From Siphonodentalium dalli (lineage: Eukaryota; Mollusca; Scaphopoda; Gadilida; Siphonodentaliidae), in contig CP136065.1 in the NCBI GenBank assembly GCA_032622095.1, positions 210,158,151 to 210,222,150 on the forward strand: 64,000 bases of DNA, read 5' to 3'. This document shows positions 56,417-64,000 of this stretch, in pieces. Both the position numbers and the translations under genes were made by a program. Below the pieces are notes generated by a model, which had not been told where the DNA came from, searched no databases, and saw nothing but the letters and a program-made list of their open reading frames with translations. Each line of letters starts with the position of its first letter. The stretch's first letter is position 1.

Positions 56417-56874
56417 TTTAGGTTAGAAGGAACTAAATAAGTAGAATTACGTCCCTTTCGTTTTTACAGGGTATCTCGAATACGAGTTTAAAAAATTCTG
56501 GCGCGCGATTGGCGTATAATATGTCAAATAATTTTACAAATTCAAGAAATATAATACCCATAGCATGTAAAAACGTGGGCGTTTCCTAGTCTGAAATGCG
56601 TTCGTGTCCAAACAATGGCGGGATATTGAGGCCGTGTATTGGCTTTCGTCAGACTGTCATATTCTGTGCAAAAAGTGGGGTAGTGTGGAAAACATATGCT
56701 GGTTTTTTAAAAAGGCGTGGCTCGAAAGATACTCCTATGTGCGAACAGATTCCGAAAGGGTTGGTCTTTACGAATGCATGCATCGTGCACTTCGGAACTC
56801 AAAAATTTAGCGTGGGCGTGGTCAAACGTTAACACTGTGGCCTATGGAAAACATTTAGTTCCTTCTAACCTAAA
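56417..56874. mobile_element. P: 458-bp element with 20-bp inverted ends
   Basis: TTTAGGTTAGAAGGAACTAA at 56417 is mirrored exactly at 56855-56874. The interior is GC-richer than its surroundings and holds frames of up to 78 residues (56596-56832) that I do not recognise. No target duplication is visible. Confidence 0.7.
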
Positions 56875-57356
56875 AGAAGCAAGCCATAACTATGACGAAG
56901 CGTAATAAACAGTCTGATGAGAGTCCTTAGACCGTTCCATCAATGTCGACCCGACAGACATGTTCCATCTGGAGCCAGAGACCCGGACTCTCTTGAGTTG
57001 CAAGCCAGTACCAGCTACCTGTACCACTCAAAAAAATTTTGAAAAACTTCTCTGCCTAAGCTTCTCACTCTCGCTCTCATTGAAGCAAACCCTGAAGCAA
57101 AGACGATGGCACACGTACACACTGTAAGTTGTAACACACATACATGAACATCGGGACGCCCATATAACCCAGTATGAAGACAGAATGAAGTCGACGACAC
57201 GATGCGGAGATCGGACCATGACTATAATGATATCATATAACCATTGATTTATTACATATATATTATCACTTGAAGTCTCTGACGATGTCCCACACCCATC
57301 TTAGCACAGAAGTTGTGTAATTGAGTTCAACTGGAAAGATTTTTACTATAGATACG
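56875..57356. other. Unannotated stretch
   Basis: Short minus-strand frames at 57015-57219 overlap in two phases; neither is recognisable. Confidence 0.4.
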
Positions 57357-57559
57357 TTAACACTTCCATGACCGGAGTTTCCTGAAATTTTGCGTAAACC
57401 CTGTGCCAATGCATTCTCTTATATATGCGAGTCTTCTTTATAGAAGTCTCCCATATATAAGAGAATACATTGGCCCATTTTAATACCTTGACTTTGTAAG
57501 CCAGTGTATTCTCTTATGTATGTGAGGCACCAGCACAGCTCCCTTCATGAAAGAGTTAA
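57357..57559 (-). mobile_element. A9: family A TTAA element
   Basis: TTAACACTTCCATGACCGG to CATGAAAGAGTTAA. The first hairpin is complete; the second has lost one stem (ATGTGAGGCACCAGCACAGC). Its right TTAA is the left TTAA of H3. Confidence 0.8.
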
Positions 57560-58077
57560 AGTGATGTGGAACAGTCTGCTGAGGTATTCAGAACGAATAT
57601 CAAATGATGATGCCAAAACATATTATTTTCATAATTTTGATAACCAAATAGACAGAAAACATTGTCATTGTTATAATGGAAACACTTGAAGTGACTATTG
57701 TTGTCTGAATCATTGCTGTATGTTATCACCCAATAGTTCATTCCAAATAAATAAGAAAATATTTACATTTTGCATAGTTCAAACGTTCTCCGAAATAGTT
57801 TGGTCACCGTCGTTGCAATTTTCGACAATCTTAGTTGATTTCTACATTCTTCAGTTTTTGGATACCAACTTATCAGATTTATTCGTTAACTCTTTCATGA
57901 CTGGAACTTCCTGAAATTTTTCAAAAACCCTGTACCAATGCATTCTCTTATATATGCGAGTCTCCCTATGGGAGACTCACATATATAAGAGAATACATTG
58001 GCCTAACAATATTTACCTTGACACCAGCGCAGCTCCCGTCAAGAAAGGTTTAAACTGACTCCACAATATGTCTTTGA
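57556..58077 (-). mobile_element. H3: family H TTAA element carrying an A insertion
   Basis: TTAAAGTGATGTGGAACAG to CCACAATATGTCTTTGA (terminal TTGA). Inverse orientation to H1 and H2. The middle has diverged and A10 is inserted close to the right end. Confidence 0.65.
57896..58053 (-). mobile_element. A10: one-hairpin family A element nested in H3
   Basis: TTAACTCTTTCATGACTGG to CGTCAAGAAAGGTTTAA; one CTCCCTATGGGAG hairpin at about 57936-58000. Confidence 0.8.
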
Positions 58078-59271
58078 CAGGAAGCTGTTTGGGAGCTGTT
58101 CTGAGTAACCAGATGGAACGTAACTTGAGATTTTATCACCGGAAAAAGGATATCTCACTTCATAACATGTATTATATAATGCCGATAAAAAAGTGTTTTT
58201 CGTGCAGTTATTTTAAATTGTTTGGTGGATTATATTATACAATGGAGATAAACATACCCTGTTTCGTTGGGATATTCAGGAATTTGAGCACAAAAACAAG
58301 TTTGTGAACTAGCTGACATTACTAATGCTCGAATACCCATCTACCTGTATACATCGTATGTTTAACTCACAAGGAATTGTAATGTGCACGAATTGCCCGA
58401 AAAATATCGCCAATGGCCCAAAAATTATCCATGGTATTTTTCTACACACAATGGACTGAATGGAGTACATCTCCAATTACACTGTTGGAGACACGAAAGC
58501 ATCCCGGAAGTATCCAAACTAATTAACAGTACAAACAAACAACTCGCGCATCGCTTGCTGCAGGCTTTGTCATTTTCATAAATGATATTTGTGTTTAATT
58601 AATGTAAGGGTATAATAGATGGTAGGCAAAATGGGTTCGTCAACATGAATCATAAACATAAGTTAAGATTTAGATAACTGAGAGCAGCCGACAAAAGTAA
58701 AAATATAAACAACTTCTTCGCCAACTCTCAAGAAAATCTACCATGCAAAAAAAGTGATATAATTTGTAACAATGATGTGGTTGAAGTCTCAAACTCTAAG
58801 TAAAAAGCAGGCAGTTTCATTCACTGTTAAAACTCCACAAAAAGTGCATCCATTTTCTCAAAAACATGGATTCAGAGAAGAACAGAATATCGGTTGTACA
58901 TGCATGGCTGATATTCAATAAGGACAAAATTGTTTTGTTTCGCGGTTTTTAGCTCTATACATAGTTGTGCATTCCCAAAAAAAATAAAATGGTCCAACAG
59001 ATTTTTAAATGGCACAAAAACAATACTGAGAATGGCATTATTTTCTGGTCCAGCGCAAACACTAATAATAACATTCAGCTTAAAGGTCCATCCCATATGT
59101 ATTGTGGGAATGCAGAGACATCGTATAAATATATAATCATCAGCTATCTCAATTTAGAAGCTTTCGGTCTCTTTGGCCTTATTTAGCATTTGATATCAGG
59201 GAGACAGCTACATCTTCGAAGAAAACAATATTACATAATCAATGATGTAAGTATACTATCAATACGAGTAA
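58078..59271. other. Unannotated stretch
   Basis: A 64-codon frame at about 58384-58581 has protein-like composition but no ATG start and no known domain. Other short frames overlap one another. I see no repeat from elsewhere in the window. Confidence 0.4.
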
Positions 59272-59753
59272 CAAGCCTTGAAATAGTGCGTCTGTCATTT
59301 GCAGAATGAGGTCCCCAGAGGGTGAATTTAGTGATGCTACCCCGCATAGCACGCTAGCATCACCAAATTCACCCTCTGGGGACCTCATTCTGCTTAGACA
59401 TAATATCTTCTCTGCAAAGTTTCTTTATCATCAAATTTATATAGAAACTTCTTCACATAGATTCTATTTCCTTTTTTTTAGTTTAGTTTCTCTATATCCC
59501 CAAATTGGCAGATGACACATTGCATAATCGAGGTTCCCAATGGGTGTACATCACAATATTCACCATTTGGGAGTTTCAATCTGAGTCAAAATCTCCCATA
59601 GCGAAGCCTTGAAATAGTGTGTCTGTCATTTGCAGAATGAGGTCCCCAGAGGGTGAATTTAGTGATGCTACCCCGCATAGCGGGTTAGCATCACCAAATT
59701 CACCCTCAGGGGACCTCAATCTGCAAATGACAGACACACTATTTCAAAGCTTG
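59272..59753 (+). mobile_element. D10: composite D element
   Basis: CAAGCCTTGAAATAGTGCG to ACTATTTCAAAGCTTG, with 8-mers ACGAGTAA and ACTAGTAA matching at 7 of 8 at the outer ends. The right arm is not the usual one: at 59603 a second full terminus (AAGCCTTGAAATAGTGTG) begins, so a 151-bp D5-like unit replaces the right arm. Confidence 0.8.
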
Positions 59754-60550
59754 ACTAGTAATAATATTGTTTACTTCGAAAATTTAGCTGTCTCCCTTCT
59801 ATTAAATGCTGGAGAAGACCAAAGACGCTGAAAGCGATTAAATTGAGCTATCCGTTGATTAAATACTAATGATAGCAATTTATTATGTCAGGTCTTGCGA
59901 TTAGCCAATCAGCGTCGATCAATAAGGATGGTGTATGAACCCATGTTAGGTCAGTGACCCCCATATGAAATCAATATTAGATGCTTACCCACCATCTTGT
60001 TTTTCAATAAAAAATTCTGTCACCTCCAGGATATTATTGGTGTATTTTGGCACCAAGAAAAGGGATATCTGTTGGAAATAATTTTCTGCGAATTTAAAGA
60101 CATCATACCATGTACCAAAACCTGCATGCGATATATTTAGGAATTCTAAAGACTCATAAATTAACTAACAAACTGAATTGTGTTGTCCATGAGTAGTACT
60201 TCTGTTGATCAGCCATTGACTCAATGCGTCGACTTTCAACACCCATGGTGCCTCACTGCGATGTTACTTACATAAGTTAATAGCCATAGATGACACATTT
60301 AACTTACCAAATTAAAATAAATTACAGCGACATTTAATTAAAGGGATATGCTGGATTTTGTCCACTGACACAGCAAGATCAATATTAGGCTCAGCCTCGC
60401 CTAATATTGATCTCACTTCGCCTCACATGACACCATATCTGACCACTAAGCATCCTGTAACTTAATTATAATATTAGGTTGGAAAATCTTTCTCAACCAA
60501 TATTCCAATATCGAAGTGAAGGCCTAAGCCTGATTAATGGTAACAAAATG
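59754..60550. other. Mostly unannotated; one small perfect hairpin
   Basis: AGATCAATATTAGGC and GCCTAATATTGATCT pair at 60389-60425, with a short loop. Otherwise nothing is recognised. Confidence 0.45.
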
Positions 60551-60974
60551 CTGAGTTTGCAAATAGTGTGTCTGTCATTTGCAGAATGAGGTCCCCCAGA
60601 GGGTGAATTTAATGATGCTATCCTGCACAGCAGGCTAGCATCACCAAATTCACCCTCCGAGAAATTCATCTTCTGTAGTCTATAGTCTCAAGTTAACATA
60701 GTTTTTAGTTACTTTTTCCCTTCTGGGAAGTTTCTATATCCCCCAATTTGCAAAAGATAAAATGCATAATCGAGGGGACTAATGGGTGATCATCAACTTC
60801 AACAGGGAACATATCAATCTGATCATAGGTCTCCCACAGCAGTTGAGTCATTAGCAGAATGAGGTCCCCAGAGGTTGAATTTGGTGATGCTAGCCCACAG
60901 TGCAGGATAGCGTCACTAAATTCACCCTATGGGCACCTCATTCTGCAAATGACAGACACACTAGTTCAAGGACT
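60551..60974 (+). mobile_element. D11: hAT-like miniature element, eroded
   Basis: Both hairpins are present, the left one damaged (CACCCTCCGAGAAATTCATC). Ends are degraded (TTTGCAAATAGTGTG, CTAGTTCAAGGACTA). Confidence 0.75.
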
Positions 60975-61132
60975 ACAATATCATTTTACAGGGTCGTGGT
61001 GACAGTATAGATGTTGTGATGCGTCTCCACTGCCAAAAATCTGGACAATATGCTCAACATTTGTCATGCCCCAAAAAAGTATGTGCCAACAGAAATATCA
61101 CGATAGCAATTGTTCTGATGAGTTAACCCTTT

Positions 61133-61501
61133 ACCCAACAAACCGGCCAAACAAAGCTTCAACAGCCTAAAATATCTTCGGTCTGTCTCAATAAAACCAT
61201 ACAAATATGGATATCATTGGAACCGGCTCTTTGACCACATTGTGATGGTTACAGTTATGCCCTGTGCCAATGCATTCTCTTATATATGCGAGTCGACCAT
61301 AGGTCGCCTCGCATATATAAGAGAATGCATTGGCCTAAAAAAATCTTTTTTTACCATTTTTTCTTACATTCTTTAACAATTTTATAATTTTTAATGTGTT
61401 AAGCCAATGCATTCTCTTATATATGCGAGGCGACCTATGGTCGACTCGCATATATAAGAGAATGCATTGGCACAGGGCCCTTCTGTTGGGTAAAGGGTTA
61501 A
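61133..61501 (-). mobile_element. J4: family J TTAA element
   Basis: TTAACCCTTTACCCAACAAA to GTTGGGTAAAGGGTTAA, 369 bp. Hairpins at about 61265-61333 and 61404-61475 are almost perfect, and the unique tail is slightly shortened. Confidence 0.9.
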
Positions 61502-61865
61502 TGTAACAGAATCCTATGCACCCCTCCATGCCACAGCCCTGACAGCTTGTTGTGTATGCATCAGATTCGAAACAGTGAAACTCTAAATTATGTGGATGCT
61601 AACTCGAGTTATGTAGCTATAGGACGTTTGAACCTAACATGGTGACGTGAGTATGTGAGTATGCGATATAGATTCCCAGGTGAAAATATTATTCTTGTGG
61701 TAATACACTAGAGCTGCACTGGTTATGCTGTTACACAATTATAGTTAAGTGATGACTTCTTGACCTCTCGACAACTCAACAATAAAACAAAACCATAATA
61801 TGTCATAATATGGCAATATGCTGTCCAAACTACACCTATAATATTTTGTTATGTCTAACAAATGA
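61502..61865. other. Unannotated stretch
   Basis: Nothing recognisable. Confidence 0.35.
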
Positions 61866-62063
61866 TAATCGAGGTGACTCATGGGTGAACATCACACACT
61901 TCAACTTTTATCTGCAGAGCAGTGATCCTAGGTCTAGGCATAAGCAGAATGACATTCTCAGAGGGTGAATTTTGGTATGCTAGCCTGACGTGTAGATAGC
62001 GTCACTAAATTCAACCTCTGGATCCTCATTTTGTAAATGACAGACACACTATTTGCAGGTTTG
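61866..62063 (+). mobile_element. D12: right half of a D element
   Basis: TAATCGAGGTGACTCATGGG through one eroded hairpin to ACACTATTTGCAGGTTTG. The left arm is missing. Confidence 0.7.
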
Positions 62064-62073
62064 TTCCATCAAC

Positions 62074-62290
62074 TACAGTAATGCTCTAAATAATCGACTC
62101 CTTAACCATAGCAGAATTATGGGTAACTTATCAGGATTTAGTCAGAAATATGGCTTGTTGCCATTCATCGGAAAGCTTTCTCTGAGAGCTTTCCGATAAA
62201 CGGCAAGAAGCCATATTTCCGACTAAATCCTGAAAGGTTACCCATAATTCTGCTATGGTTAAGGAGTCGATTATTTAGAGCATTACTGTA
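62074..62290. mobile_element. F9: TA-flanked palindromic miniature element
   Basis: TACAGTAATGCTCTAAATAA to GAGCATTACTGTA; full palindrome. Confidence 0.9.
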
Positions 62291-62946
62291 CAAAATAATG
62301 ATGACTGCAGCATTTTACATCTGTTAGGCTCCCAGATACATACACCTAAAGAGAACATCAATATTAGGAATTATGCAGGCAGCCAAACTATTTGACAGAG
62401 ACAACATATTGGATATATTAAATCACCTTTATCGTCATCGGATGACAGTTCCATTACGACTGACGAGAAATCAATTGGCATCAATTAACGACTTGTCTAT
62501 GCCTCTCATAAAATGACAGCCGCTTTGATCTTCTCTCTTGTGGGTGTTGAACTGAAATTATAAGACCAATAGGCATGTCAATGACACTGTAGTTCAAACT
62601 TCTTTGATCTCTTCTAGTGCAGGGTGGAATTCAAATATTGAATATAGTCAGTATTCATATAAAATATGTATTGTATTGTGTATGATATAAAAATTCACAA
62701 TATATTTAAGCCATGATTAATATCATTTAGTATACCGGTTGTACAGCTGTTTCAGCCAACCACTTAAACTTCAATTGTTGAATGAATGTATAATCAGTTT
62801 TCCAATCCTCGATCACTCATTTATCAAAAAGATTTGGGTCAAAAAACACATTGTTCGTGATGATCGACACATCCCAGAATGATCGAATCACCCCCAGCTG
62901 AATTAAACAGTCCCCACAGAACCTGAATGTATGCGCTCTGATTTAA
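62291..62946. other. Unannotated stretch
   Basis: No recognisable gene or shared repeat. Confidence 0.4.
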
Positions 62947-62954
62947 AGTCAGAG

Positions 62955-63393
62955 CAAGGCTTGAAATATTGTGTCTGTCATTTGCAGAATGAGGTCCCCA
63001 GAGAGTGAATTTAGTGATGCTACCCTGCACAGCAGGCTAGCATAACCAAATTCACCATCTGGGGACCTCAATCTGCTTAGGCCTCAACTGCTATGGGAGA
63101 CCTAGGATCAGTTTGAAGTTACCCAGTTGAAGTTAGTGATGTTCACCCGTTAGTCACCTCGATTATGCATTTTATCTTCTACAAATTAGGGGATATAGAA
63201 ACTGAACAGAAAAAGTAACTAAAAACAATGTTAATTTGAGAATATAGATAGTTCCAAGAAGATGAAGCCTAGCAGAATGAGGTTACCACAGCAGGAGTTT
63301 GGTGATGCTAGCCTGCCATGTGGGATAGCGTCACTAAATTCACCCTCTGATGACCTCATTCTGCAAATGACAGACACACTATTTCAAGGCTTG
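62955..63393 (-). mobile_element. D13: hAT-like miniature element with perfect target duplication
   Basis: CAAGGCTTGAAATATTGTG to ACACTATTTCAAGGCTTG, 439 bp, two hairpins. AGTCAGAG is duplicated exactly at 62947-62954 and 63394-63401. Confidence 0.95.
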
Positions 63394-63884
63394 AGTCAGA
63401 GCCCCTTCTGTCTCGCTTGCTGATCGTAACCACATGCTCCGCGAATGTGACAATAAATAATCAGGTATCACTCATTGAAGCCTATCGTCACTGTTTTATA
63501 TGTTCATGGGATTGGGCCAATGGGAGTCAGAAAAAGGCATCTGTTAGTTGACATTTTAGGCTTGACCTAGCCTCATGATATATTGAAAAGTTGAAATGGG
63601 TCTCTTGAAACTTAGTCAGAATTGGGTCAATGCGTAGTAAATTACTCCTGTCACATTTGACTCTATGGAACTTGGGACAATAAAGTATAGATTTAGTTTT
63701 CGTAATCGTCATAAGATTTACTGTGAAATTTTCGTTGATTGTTTTCTTCGTTAATTAAAGCGAAAGACTGATTGTTTTCTCACATCAGAATAGAAACATT
63801 TAAGTGGCAATGTGCATGTATACAAATGGATCATTCACACATTCATATAAGAACTTACAGGAATATACAATGAAACCATGCATA
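63394..63884. other. Unannotated stretch
   Basis: Nothing recognisable. Confidence 0.35.
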
Positions 63885-64000
63885 TACAGTAATGCCCTAA
63901 TTAATCGACCCCTAACCACAGCAGAATTATGGGTAACTTTTCAGGATTTAGTCAGAAATATGGCTTGTTGCCATTCATCGGAAAGCTCTCGGGGAGAGCT
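63885..64000 (+). mobile_element. F10: palindromic F element cut by the window end
   Basis: TACAGTAATGCCCTAATTAA through GAAAGCTCTCGGGGAGAGCT, the palindrome centre. The right half lies beyond the window. Confidence 0.9.

Noticed and set aside
58384-58581. Frame with protein-like composition, possibly an exon
   Set aside because: It starts at GTG rather than ATG, has no recognisable domain, and I see no convincing splice sites. Kept only as an unannotated stretch.

Overview
This window looks like non-coding, repeat-dominated DNA from an animal nuclear genome, most likely a marine lophotrochozoan and probably a mollusc. The evidence is: no bacterial-style gene arrangement and no long open frame; AT-rich composition; a decayed non-LTR retrotransposon end; a tRNA-derived SINE with an AATC tail; and several elements with tandem cores of about 160-175 bp, an ACGG microsatellite and TATACCCC/GGGGTATA ends, resembling the 'pearl'/Helitron-associated elements of bivalves. 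The species assignment is inference. I find no host protein-coding gene, rRNA, intact tRNA or CRISPR array. Nearly all short open frames are translations of palindromic repeats.

Layout. 0.5-5.4 kb: a candidate 4.85-kb foldback element with TTAGCGTTT-rich inverted ends. 5.7-9.1 kb: a palindrome, a deeply nested pile of TTAA-type and GTGACCCGCC-type miniature elements, then a tandem-core element. 9.9-15.3 kb: a 445-bp TTAA repeat, a 68-bp satellite grown from a miniature-element end, hAT-like and TTAA miniature elements, and three copies of a 455-bp element tandemly duplicated with their spacer. 15.9-16.9 kb: 3' end of a LINE, the only recognisable protein-coding remnant. 17.3-24.3 kb: palindromes and a tandem-core element bounded by C45 and G34 tracts. 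25.0-30.3 kb: a 5.27-kb near-identical inverted repeat with arms of about 1.8 kb and a 42-bp minisatellite core that switches strand at the centre. 30.3-31.6 kb: related tandem units. 31.8-46 kb: dense TTAA elements, 8-bp-TSD palindromic elements, TA-flanked 215-bp perfect palindromes, a SINE with a 12-bp target duplication, and a 1.1-kb hAT-like insertion. 46-64 kb: more of the same, plus a tandem duplication that preserves a paralogous empty site for one insertion.

Family labels used below are mine. A, B, C, H, I, J and M are families bounded by TTAA (piggyBac- or Kolobok-like targets). D is hAT-like with 8-bp target duplications. E has 4-bp duplications. F is a TA-flanked palindrome of Tc1/mariner type. 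A, B, E and J, whose termini are unrelated, all carry the same cassette of two inverted hairpins of about 70 bp each (outer end CCCTGTG, inner end CCTAAC). This shared cargo and the giant palindrome are the most unusual things here. None of the miniature elements encodes a visible transposase, so all would depend on enzymes supplied from elsewhere.
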